Below are positions 1 to 6,231 of a stretch of DNA of 59,641 bases, one piece after another. Numbering within the stretch: the first letter of the stretch is position 1; each line of letters opens with the position of its first letter. The DNA comes from an uncultured Flavobacteriales bacterium. Lineage in GTDB: Bacteria > Bacteroidota > Bacteroidia > Palsa-965. The position numbers and the translations under genes were made by a program. A model generated the notes under the pieces. The model was not told where the DNA came from. It made no database searches and worked only from the letters and a program-made list of their open reading frames with translations. The DNA lies in contig CALJIF010000129.1 in assembly GCA_937974275.1 (NCBI GenBank), positions 1 to 59,641 of the forward strand, written 5' to 3'.

Positions 1-9
1 CCGGAGTCA
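1..9 (+). tRNA. 3' end of a tRNA gene (cut by window edge)
   Basis: The first nine bases, CCGGAGTCA, match the acceptor end of the tRNA-like tail repeated intact at 132-164, and they are followed by a terminator hairpin. They are most simply the last bases of a tRNA gene lying left of the window. CGGAGTC would pair with a 5' strand GACTCCG. The anticodon is outside the window, so the amino acid cannot be given. Confidence 0.5.
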
Positions 10-55
10 CAACAATGAGCGAGTGGTAGTAGCAACAGCGAAATCCTCGCTCTTT
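1..55 (+). repeat. Direct repeat copy 1 (tRNA tail plus terminator)
   Basis: Bases 1-55 are identical to bases 156-210. The shared block holds the tRNA acceptor end and the following terminator hairpin. The repeat may extend left beyond the window. Confidence 0.9.
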
Positions 56-60
56 CTTTT
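17..60 (+). terminator. Intrinsic terminator after the cut tRNA gene
   Basis: GAGCGAG (17-23) and CTCGCTC (46-52) form a 7-bp stem with a 22-nt loop, followed by TTTCTTTT. Position and T-run fit a rho-independent terminator of the upstream tRNA transcript. Confidence 0.6.
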
Positions 61-113
61 ATCACTTCTGCTTATTCAATTACAAATTTCTAATCTATCG
101 AATGACAGATTCC

Positions 114-131
114 GTCCCGATGCTTCGGGAC
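114..131 (+). repeat. 18-nt palindrome, copy 1 of 3
   Basis: GTCCCGATGCTTCGGGAC is a 7-bp stem with a TGCT loop. The identical 18-mer occurs at 12899-12916 and 13056-13073, each time immediately in front of a duplicated tRNA 3' tail. It resembles REP-type dispersed palindromes. No mobility protein is visible in the window. Confidence 0.8.
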
Positions 132-164
132 TGTTGGTTGTGGGTTCGAATCCCGCCGGAGTCA
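132..164 (+). pseudogene. Duplicated tRNA 3' tail (T-arm and acceptor end)
   Basis: The stretch holds a T-stem/loop, GTGGG TTCGAAT CCCGC, and then CGGAGTC plus discriminator A, which is the 3' part of a tRNA with no 5' half in front of it. Its end is identical to the tRNA end at 1-9. An 18-nt palindrome sits directly before it and a terminator follows. It is a tRNA fragment, not a gene that could fold by itself. Confidence 0.7.
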
Positions 165-210
165 CAACAATGAGCGAGTGGTAGTAGCAACAGCGAAATC
201 CTCGCTCTTT
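156..210 (+). repeat. Direct repeat copy 2 (tRNA tail plus terminator)
   Basis: Identical over 55 bases to 1-55. The two copies diverge right after CTCGCTCTTT. Confidence 0.9.
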
Positions 211-215
211 TTATT
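172..215 (+). terminator. Terminator copy behind the duplicated tRNA tail
   Basis: Same stem as at 17-52 (GAGCGAG 172-178, CTCGCTC 201-207), followed by TTTTTATT. Confidence 0.55.
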
Positions 216-247
216 GGCTCGGTACGCAGACAAAATATAGGCCGACG

Positions 248-271
248 ATATACTAATCGCGATTAGTATAT
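248..271. promoter_or_regulatory. Perfect 24-bp palindrome
   Basis: Twelve consecutive base pairs mirror around the centre TCGCGA with no loop (arm ATATACTAATCG). It begins three bases beyond the stop codon of the minus-strand PLP enzyme. There is no T-run on either side, so it is not a classic terminator. A dimeric repressor site or an RNA hairpin end are the obvious options. Confidence 0.5.
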
Positions 272-273
272 TC

Positions 274-1434
274 TTACTTTATGTTATTGAGAGCAGCTTT
301 CAGATCATTCATTAATAATTCGGGATCTTCCAACCCAATATACAGGCGAACAAAATTCCAGCCCAAACCATTACTCAAACTGGCCGATTGCTTCAGTGCG
401 CACATGGGTAAACACAGCGACTCGTGACCGCCCCATGAAGTTGCCAACACAAAGTATTTTAGCGAATTGCAAAATGATTCAACCTCCTCTACTCTACTTG
501 CGTTAAGTTCAACGGACAACAACCCTCCACCTTGCTTCATTTGTCGTTGCGCCAGTTCAAACTGCGGATTCGTTTTCAGCATCGGATAATACACCTTACT
601 CACCTTAGGGTGTTGTTCCAAAAACTCCGCTATTCGTTGCGCGGAAGAAGAGGATCGATTCACACGAAGCTCTAATGTTCTTAATCCGCGCATAATCATA
701 TATGCATCGTGGGCATTGATAATGGCGCCAAGTGTCATGTACTCTTCCGCCATCATTTTCCCGATTCGCTCTGCACTTCCGGCAACAACACCCGCAACAA
801 CATCGCTGTGTCCGTTTAAATATTTCGTTGCAGAATGCACCACCAAATCAACACCCATCGAAATCGGACTTTGGTTCAGCGGGGAGTTGTAACTATTGTC
901 TATAATGGTTGTTATACCAGATGCTTTCGCCCATTTAGTAATCGCGGTTATATCTTGTATTTCGTATGTCAAAGAATTGGGCGACTCGAGATAAACGAGC
1001 TTTGTGTTCGGTTGAACAGCAGCTTTGACTTGTTCCGTATCACGAGCATCTACCATCGTTGTTGTTACTCCGAATTTTACCAGATATGAATTCAATAGGG
1101 TGTTGGTCCAGCTGTATGGCTTTTGAACCGCAACAACATGGTCGCCTGCTTTTACCACAGACATAACTGCAGCAGCAACAGCGGCACTTCCGCTTGAATA
1201 AACCAGCGCATCTTCAGCGCCTTCCAATGCCGCAATTTTTTTACGCAATATAGCAACCGTAGGATTGTAACCGCGCGTATAAAAAGGCGTCTCGAGCTCT
1301 GTTTTCAGGCGTTCGCGCATAATCGCTACAGAAGGAAAACAGAAGTTCGATGTTTGAAAAATAGGCGGGTTTAGCGCTCCATAATATTCCGAACGCTCTT
1401 CGCCTAAATGATTTAAAATGTAGGATAGTTCCAT
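274..1434 (-). CDS. Cys/Met-metabolism PLP-dependent enzyme (trans-sulfuration family)
   Basis: A 386-residue protein of the cystathionine gamma-synthase / cystathionine lyase / methionine gamma-lyase family, cytosolic. Visible marks are the phosphate-contact segment FYTRGYNPT (51-59), SSGSAA (80-85), the pyridine-nitrogen Asp in IIDNSY (Asp179) and the Schiff-base lysine in SATKYLNGHSD (Lys204). Length is normal for the family. Which reaction it runs (synthase, beta- or gamma-elimination) cannot be decided from motifs alone. The start codon lies three bases after the stop of the upstream DUF486 gene, so the two are probably co-transcribed with the methyltransferase before them. A 24-bp palindrome follows the stop. 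Confidence 0.9.
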   Translation of the reverse strand: MELSYILNHLGEERSEYYGALNPPIFQTSNFCFPSVAIMRERLKTELETPFYTRGYNPTVAILRKKIAALEGAEDALVYSSGSAAVAAAVMSVVKAGDHVVAVQKPYSWTNTLLNSYLVKFGVTTTMVDARDTEQVKAAVQPNTKLVYLESPNSLTYEIQDITAITKWAKASGITTIIDNSYNSPLNQSPISMGVDLVVHSATKYLNGHSDVVAGVVAGSAERIGKMMAEEYMTLGAIINAHDAYMIMRGLRTLELRVNRSSSSAQRIAEFLEQHPKVSKVYYPMLKTNPQFELAQRQMKQGGGLLSVELNASRVEEVESFCNSLKYFVLATSWGGHESLCLPMCALKQSASLSNGLGWNFVRLYIGLEDPELLMNDLKAALNNIK

Positions 1435-1437
1435 TGT

Positions 1438-1806
1438 TTATTTCTTGAACACGAAATATACGGCCAACACGAGGAAAACAAATCCAAGCAAGTGATTCCA
1501 TCGCAGCGCTTCCGTTTTAAAGACAACCACGGCGAAAAACGCAAACACCAGCAGAGAAATCACTTCCTGGATAACTTTTAATTCAACCATCGAGAACGGG
1601 CCTCCGTTTCCGGAATAACCAATTCGATTAGCCGGCACCTGAAAACAGTACTCGAAAAACGCCAGGCCCCAACTGATAAGAATTACCGCGAACAGCCCCG
1701 CCTGCTCAAACCATCTCCAATCTTTGAACTTCAAATGGCCGTACCAGGCCAATGTCATGAACATGTTGGAGACAACTAACAACCCGATGCTGTATAGCCC
1801 TTTCAT
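1438..1806 (-). CDS. DUF486 family small membrane protein (DMT superfamily)
   Basis: A 122-residue protein with about four membrane segments. The sequence (MKGLYSIGLLVVSN at the start, and the middle motif ANRIGY) matches the DUF486 family of small drug/metabolite-transporter-like proteins, whose substrate is unknown. An in-frame upstream start at 1842 exists, but ATG at 1804-1806 overlaps the stop of the upstream methyltransferase as TAATG, a typical translational-coupling arrangement, and gives a clean membrane N-terminus. I chose that start. Confidence 0.8.
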   Translation of the reverse strand: MKGLYSIGLLVVSNMFMTLAWYGHLKFKDWRWFEQAGLFAVILISWGLAFFEYCFQVPANRIGYSGNGGPFSMVELKVIQEVISLLVFAFFAVVVFKTEALRWNHLLGFVFLVLAVYFVFKK

Positions 1807-2684
1807 TACGCGTGGCGAAACAAATAGATTTGACTTGACCAACGATCATTTCCGGCTTTGGAATTCGAAACCCAGCCACGATACGCCGCTGCTAAATAAT
1901 TCACGGCACCTGTTTTATACTTTTCGCTCAACATGGAGACATAGTAACTGTCGTATTTCATGGGCAGCGTTTCCGCCAGTTTAAATCCACCCTGCTCCAG
2001 CAGTCGCGTCATATCTTGCGGACGGAAATGCCACAAGTGCCTTGGCACATCATATGCCGCCCATTGCGCACCGTAATACGCCGCATCGTGCGAGTTCCGA
2101 TTAGGAACCGCAATAACCAACAATCCGCCGGGCTTTAACAAGCGCTTAAGCTGCTGCACTCGACCCACAAGATTTGGAACGTGTTCCATAACATGCCACA
2201 TGGTAATTACCTCGAAGTGCGCTTCAGGCAAACTATCGATAGACGATTCTTCTCCGACGGTTAAATTGTAATTGGACACGGCCGCTTTTCTTGCCGCCTC
2301 GCCCGGTTCTATTCCCTGCACCTTCCAGCCGTCGAGTTGGCAAGCATTTAAAAATTCGCCGGTCCCGCATCCGATATCCAACAGCGCACCTTTTGATGCG
2401 CGGGTGTTGATCATTTGAAGCTTAGCTGCCAGGGTGCGCTTTCTAACCATCTGATACAGTTTGCTGACCAAACCCTTTGATGTGTTAGAGTGTGATATGT
2501 ATTCCTCTGACTGGTAGTACGCGCCAAGGTCGGAATCTTCCGGACGCGGGGATGTAAACGCGAAGCCGCAATCCGAACACACAACAATCGCGAAGTCCTT
2601 TTTCGAAACCGTGTAGTCTTTGCAGATTAAAAATGGCGTCTGGGCAGCAGAAGCACAAATTGGACAAATATCGATCTTTTTCAT
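1806..2684 (-). CDS. Class I SAM-dependent methyltransferase with N-terminal zinc-ribbon-like Cys pairs
   Basis: A 292-residue protein. Two CxxC pairs (Cys7/Cys10 and Cys36/Cys39) form a zinc-ribbon-like head. They are followed by a methyltransferase domain whose SAM motif I is LLDIGCGTGEF (101-111), with the usual acidic loop and a MWHVMEHV segment behind it. This architecture (Methyltransf_23-like) is common in sugar, polyketide or small-molecule methylation; the substrate is not predictable here. It is the first gene of a three-gene minus-strand run. A parS-like site lies about 90 bp upstream of its start. Confidence 0.8.
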   Translation of the reverse strand: MKKIDICPICASAAQTPFLICKDYTVSKKDFAIVVCSDCGFAFTSPRPEDSDLGAYYQSEEYISHSNTSKGLVSKLYQMVRKRTLAAKLQMINTRASKGALLDIGCGTGEFLNACQLDGWKVQGIEPGEAARKAAVSNYNLTVGEESSIDSLPEAHFEVITMWHVMEHVPNLVGRVQQLKRLLKPGGLLVIAVPNRNSHDAAYYGAQWAAYDVPRHLWHFRPQDMTRLLEQGGFKLAETLPMKYDSYYVSMLSEKYKTGAVNYLAAAYRGWVSNSKAGNDRWSSQIYLFRHA

Positions 2685-2771
2685 ATTTAAATATATGGCA
2701 ATTATATTGATTTACATTGTTTTAGACTAATTATTATTGTATAATTTATTAACATAATATTGAACATTGTA

Positions 2772-2787
2772 CGTTCCACGTGGAACA
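2772..2787. promoter_or_regulatory. parS-like centromere site 1
   Basis: CGTTCCACGTGGAACA contains the perfect 14-bp palindrome GTTCCACGTGGAAC. The known ParB site parS of Bacillus is TGTTCCACGTGAAACA / TGTTTCACGTGAAACA, and this site differs at only a couple of positions. It lies in the non-coding gap 2685-2968 downstream of mnmG; a second such site lies upstream of mnmG. The rest of the gap is AT-rich and holds only the mnmG terminator. Confidence 0.65.
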
Positions 2788-2916
2788 AAATCCACTTGTT
2801 GGCTTGTTATAAGCTTAAATATACTTTAAATATTCCTTAACTGCTTCATTTTGTGTTTATTGATAATTTTATTAAATGCAATATTTTATGCGGGATAGCA
2901 ATTTTGCGCTTGAGCA

Positions 2917-2941
2917 CAAAAAAGAGGGCGAAGGCCCTCTA
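2917..2941 (-). terminator. Terminator of mnmG
   Basis: Read on the minus strand, AGAGGGC and GCCCTCT form a 7-bp stem with a 4-nt loop followed by TTTTTT. It sits about 30 bases behind the mnmG stop. Confidence 0.85.
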
Positions 2942-2968
2942 GATATTATCTTGTTTTATGTGTGTGGG

Positions 2969-4846
2969 TTATTTCCCTAAATAGATCATTAGGACAGAGA
3001 TGTCTGCAGGGCTAATTCCGCTTATTCGGGATGCCTGGCCAACTGTTGAAGGCTTGATGCTGTTTAGCTTTTCTCGGGCTTCGGTAGATAGTGAAGTTAA
3101 TTGTGAATAGTCAAGATCCTTGTCCAAAGGGTATCCGTCAAGACGAATCATTTTGTCAGCAAGCTCGCTTTCGCGCTGAATATAGCCTTCGTACTTCATG
3201 CTGATTTCTGCTTGCTCAACATCTTCTTTGCGGTAATTATTTAAGAACTCGGCAACACCTGGAACATGTTCCACGAAGTGTTCGATCCCCACACCGGGAC
3301 GCGATAGTATGCTTGTAAACTTCACCTTCTGATTGATTGGAGAAGATCCTATAGACTCCAGGAAAGGATTTATATCTGACGGATCAACACTGGTTTCCCT
3401 GAACATTTTAGTAATCTTGGCAGAGGCGGCAATCTTTTCATTTACGCGATCCAATCGCACTTTACTCGCCAAGCCTATTTCATACCCTTTAGGTGTCAAG
3501 CGAATATCGGCATTGTCTTGTCGTAACAAGATTCTATACTCCGCTCTAGAAGTGAACATGCGATATGGCTCATCCGTTCCTTTAGTGACAAGATCATCAA
3601 TCAGGACTCCGATATAAGCCTCCGAGCGAGATAAAACAAGCGGACTATTGCCATTAATCTTGAGGTGCGCATTAATGCCGGCCATCAAGCCCTGACATGC
3701 CGCTTCTTCGTAGCCCGTTGTTCCATTTATCTGCCCGGCAAAGTATAAGTTCTCAATTCTCTTTGTTTGTAATGTAGCGTCAAGCTGTATTGGAGGAAAA
3801 TAATCGTATTCGATTGCATAACCCGGGCGGAACATTTTAACATTCTCAAATCCGGGAATGAGTCTCAGGGCATTGTATTGTACATCCTCGGGCAAAGACG
3901 TGGAAAATCCATTCACATAAATCTCGACCGTATCCCAACCTTCCGGCTCCACGAAAATCTGGTGACGCGTACGCTCCTCGAATCGGGTAATTTTATCTTC
4001 TATGGACGGACAATATCTTGGACCTCGACCCACAATTCTGCCCGTAAACATTGGCGACTTCTCGAAACCGGTTCTCAAAATATCGTGAACCTGATCATTG
4101 GTATACGTAATATAACAAGGAAGCTGCTTTGTCAACGGGGAGGTAATATCACTATAAGAGAATTTCTCCGGCACATCATCCCCGGGCTGCTCTTCCATCT
4201 TCGAATAATCTAAACTACGTCCGTCAACCCTAGGCGGCGTTCCGGTTTTCATACGCCCACTTTCAAAACCTAAATCAATAAGTTGCTCTGTAATCCCTGT
4301 TGCCGCCTTCTCTCCTGTTCTACCACCACCAAAGCGCTTATCTCCTATATGTATTAAACCGTTCAAGAAAGTTCCATTCGTGAGCACAACCGCCTTAGAC
4401 CGAATCTCTAAGCCCATTCCCGTAACCACACCTTTCACAACATCCCCCTCCACAATAAGACCGGACACCATATCCTGCCAGAAATCGACATTCGGAGTTT
4501 GCTCCAGCATCAGTCTCCACTCCTCAGCAAAGCGCCAACGATCACTTTGCGCACGCGGACTCCACATGGCCGGACCCTTGCTTCTATTAAGCATTCTGAA
4601 TTGAACGGCGGTTTTATCAGTCACAATTCCGCTATAACCACCCAACGCATCCACCTCGCGGACTATCTGGCCCTTAGCCACACCACCCATAGCCGGATTG
4701 CAACTCATCTGAGCAATCGTCTGCATATTCATGGTAATCAGCAACACACGGGAACCCATATTTGCTGCCGCTGCTGCCGCTTCACAACCCGCATGACCGG
4801 CACCCACAACAACTACATCATATTCTTTAAATAAACCACTGCTCAT
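2969..4846 (-). CDS. mnmG: tRNA U34 5-carboxymethylaminomethyl modification enzyme MnmG (GidA)
   Basis: A 625-residue FAD protein that, with MnmE, puts the cmnm5 group on the wobble uridine of several tRNAs. The FAD-binding loop is VGAGHAGCE near residue 14. The family blocks GDKRFGGGRTGEKA, FEERTRHQIF, YFAGQINGTTGYEEAACQG and FTSRAEYRILLR are all present, and the length is standard. A TACATTTG promoter box (4851-4858) ends only four bases before the start codon, so its mRNA may be almost leaderless. parS-like sites lie on both sides (2772 and 4928). In some bacteria this gene sits close to the replication origin. Confidence 0.98.
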   Translation of the reverse strand: MSSGLFKEYDVVVVGAGHAGCEAAAAAANMGSRVLLITMNMQTIAQMSCNPAMGGVAKGQIVREVDALGGYSGIVTDKTAVQFRMLNRSKGPAMWSPRAQSDRWRFAEEWRLMLEQTPNVDFWQDMVSGLIVEGDVVKGVVTGMGLEIRSKAVVLTNGTFLNGLIHIGDKRFGGGRTGEKAATGITEQLIDLGFESGRMKTGTPPRVDGRSLDYSKMEEQPGDDVPEKFSYSDITSPLTKQLPCYITYTNDQVHDILRTGFEKSPMFTGRIVGRGPRYCPSIEDKITRFEERTRHQIFVEPEGWDTVEIYVNGFSTSLPEDVQYNALRLIPGFENVKMFRPGYAIEYDYFPPIQLDATLQTKRIENLYFAGQINGTTGYEEAACQGLMAGINAHLKINGNSPLVLSRSEAYIGVLIDDLVTKGTDEPYRMFTSRAEYRILLRQDNADIRLTPKGYEIGLASKVRLDRVNEKIAASAKITKMFRETSVDPSDINPFLESIGSSPINQKVKFTSILSRPGVGIEHFVEHVPGVAEFLNNYRKEDVEQAEISMKYEGYIQRESELADKMIRLDGYPLDKDLDYSQLTSLSTEAREKLNSIKPSTVGQASRISGISPADISVLMIYLGK

Positions 4847-4850
4847 GGTG

Positions 4851-4858
4851 CAAATGTA
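4851..4858 (-). promoter_or_regulatory. Bacteroidota -7 box of mnmG
   Basis: On the minus strand TACATTTG fits the Bacteroidota -7 consensus TAnnTTTG. No TTG lies at the expected 19-nt spacing upstream. It ends four bases from the ATG. Confidence 0.5.
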
Positions 4859-4927
4859 TATAGAACACCGGCAATAAGACTTCGAAAAATAGAATTCCTA
4901 TTCACACGCCCTGCCTGAAAACAATAA

Positions 4928-4943
4928 CGTTCCACGTGAAACA
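4928..4943. promoter_or_regulatory. parS-like centromere site 2
   Basis: CGTTCCACGTGAAACA matches the Bacillus parS site TGTTCCACGTGAAACA at 15 of 16 positions. It lies between mnmG and the next gene, just behind that gene's terminator. No ParA/ParB genes are in the window. Confidence 0.75.
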
Positions 4944-4964
4944 AAAAAGCGCCTTTCGGCGCTT
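4942..4964 (-). terminator. Terminator of the lipocalin-like gene
   Basis: On the minus strand AAGCGCC GAAA GGCGCTT is followed by TTTTTG. It lies directly behind the stop at 4977 and abuts the parS-like site. Confidence 0.8.
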
Positions 4965-4976
4965 ATGTATATATTC

Positions 4977-5375
4977 TTAGTTGCTTTTATACCTCAACAT
5001 ATTGTGCACATCGTCTTGGTCTTTGTAGTCAATCTCCAAGCTTGCAGCATCAACCTTAACGACTTTGAGGCGCTTTGTGACGCCCTCTGATGTTTTCAAG
5101 CTTACCCACACCGCCGACTTATCGCACGTCCATGTTCCCGACTCCATCTTCCCATTGTACGTCCAGCTATAGGACATATCCGACTTGAATTCAATCTTGT
5201 CGCCCTTCTGTTCTGCCGTTGGTTCTGCAACAACACCCCAGGCCTCTGAACCCGTAAACGTCCACACCTTACACAACTTTTGCATTTGTGCAGAAAGAGT
5301 AGGAGCGGGGGCCTGCTGAAAAGCAGACAAAACAACTACGAAAAAAATCAAACTGAACTTTACTAAATTGGCCAT
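4977..5375 (-). CDS. Small secreted lipocalin-like protein
   Basis: A 132-residue protein with an N-terminal signal peptide (hydrophobic LVKFSLIFFVVVLSAF) and a mature part of alternating beta-strands. The pattern W-x-F-T-G at the start and IEFKSDMSYSW...GTW in the middle resembles the small lipocalin-like domain proteins common in Bacteroidota. No ligand can be inferred. Its start overlaps the end of ybeY by 13 bases, so it is translated from the same transcript as ybeY and the genes before it, and a terminator ends the unit. Confidence 0.65.
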   Translation of the reverse strand: MANLVKFSLIFFVVVLSAFQQAPAPTLSAQMQKLCKVWTFTGSEAWGVVAEPTAEQKGDKIEFKSDMSYSWTYNGKMESGTWTCDKSAVWVSLKTSEGVTKRLKVVKVDAASLEIDYKDQDDVHNMLRYKSN

Positions 5376-5800
5376 GTTCTTCGTTTTAGATATTTGTCTT
5401 CTAATTTACGCATTTGCATTTGATCGCTTTTCGACTTGTCTTTATATCCAAGCAAATGAAGCAGTCCGTGTACCATGACACGATCTAATTCCGTACGGAA
5501 GGACACGCCAAATTTACCCGCATTTTCCTTTACTCGATCTGCGCTAATATACAATTCGCCAACAACATCTTTACCTCCATTTTCATTCAAGTCGAATGTA
5601 ATGATGTCCGTGTACGTATGATGATTAAGAAAGGTCTTGTTCATTTCGAACAAGTGTTCATCATCAACGAAAATTATTCGCAACGCAGCACAACGATAAC
5701 GCTCAGATTTGGCAACACCGGACAACCACTCCTTGGTTAAGGTTCGGAACTTAAGCGGAAATGAAATGATCGGAAAATGAAATGAAACGCCTGTCGCCAC
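5363..5800 (-). CDS. ybeY: Endoribonuclease YbeY (rRNA maturation factor)
   Basis: A 145-residue metal-dependent RNase needed for 16S rRNA 3'-end maturation and ribosome quality control. The family motif appears as HGLLHLLGYKD (111-121): His111 and His115 are kept, while the third ligand of the canonical HGxLHLxGYDH motif is Asp121 here. I recall the GYKD form as usual in Bacteroidota. The segment TDIITFDL is also typical. It sits between the RsbW-like gene (2 bases upstream) and the lipocalin-like gene. Confidence 0.92.
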   Translation of the reverse strand: MATGVSFHFPIISFPLKFRTLTKEWLSGVAKSERYRCAALRIIFVDDEHLFEMNKTFLNHHTYTDIITFDLNENGGKDVVGELYISADRVKENAGKFGVSFRTELDRVMVHGLLHLLGYKDKSKSDQMQMRKLEDKYLKRRTWPI

Positions 5801-5802
5801 AA

Positions 5803-6225
5803 TTAGTTTGCAGGAATCGTGAATCCTAAAACAACTTTAGCACCGTTATCGGCAAACTCGACTTTATCTGCAAGTTGGCGCATTAAAAATACTCCACGAC
5901 CATTGGGCTTTTCGATGTTCTCGGGATTGGTTGGGTCAGGTAGATTATTAAAATCGAATCCGGGACCTTGGTCCTTAATTGTAAACTGAACGTTCTTCTG
6001 ATCTACGTGAACGTTAACCTCAACATTCTTGGAGGGGTCTAGTTTATTGCCGTGTTGCACCGCGTTATTAAACGCTTCGGTAACGGCAACAAGTATGTTC
6101 CCGTAATAATCTTCGGGAATACTACTGTCGCGGCAAATGTCATTGATTAATGTTTCTACAAGCAGAACATTTTCTGAAGAGGAGGCTATGTTCATTTTCT
6201 TATCAGTAATGCGGACTTCCGTCAT
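5803..6225 (-). CDS. RsbW-type ATP-binding protein (anti-sigma-factor kinase-like HATPase)
   Basis: A 140-residue single-domain GHKL ATPase. The N box is EAFNNAVQHGN, the G1 box DQGPGFD and the G2 box NGRGVFLM. Size and motifs fit the HATPase_c_2 family, in which RsbW and SpoIIAB phosphorylate an anti-anti-sigma partner. No STAS-domain partner or sigma factor lies next to it, so the target is unknown. It lies 6 bases behind the DUF4175 gene and 2 bases before ybeY, in one operon. Confidence 0.85.
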   Translation of the reverse strand: MTEVRITDKKMNIASSSENVLLVETLINDICRDSSIPEDYYGNILVAVTEAFNNAVQHGNKLDPSKNVEVNVHVDQKNVQFTIKDQGPGFDFNNLPDPTNPENIEKPNGRGVFLMRQLADKVEFADNGAKVVLGFTIPAN

Positions 6226-6231
6226 TGTTTT

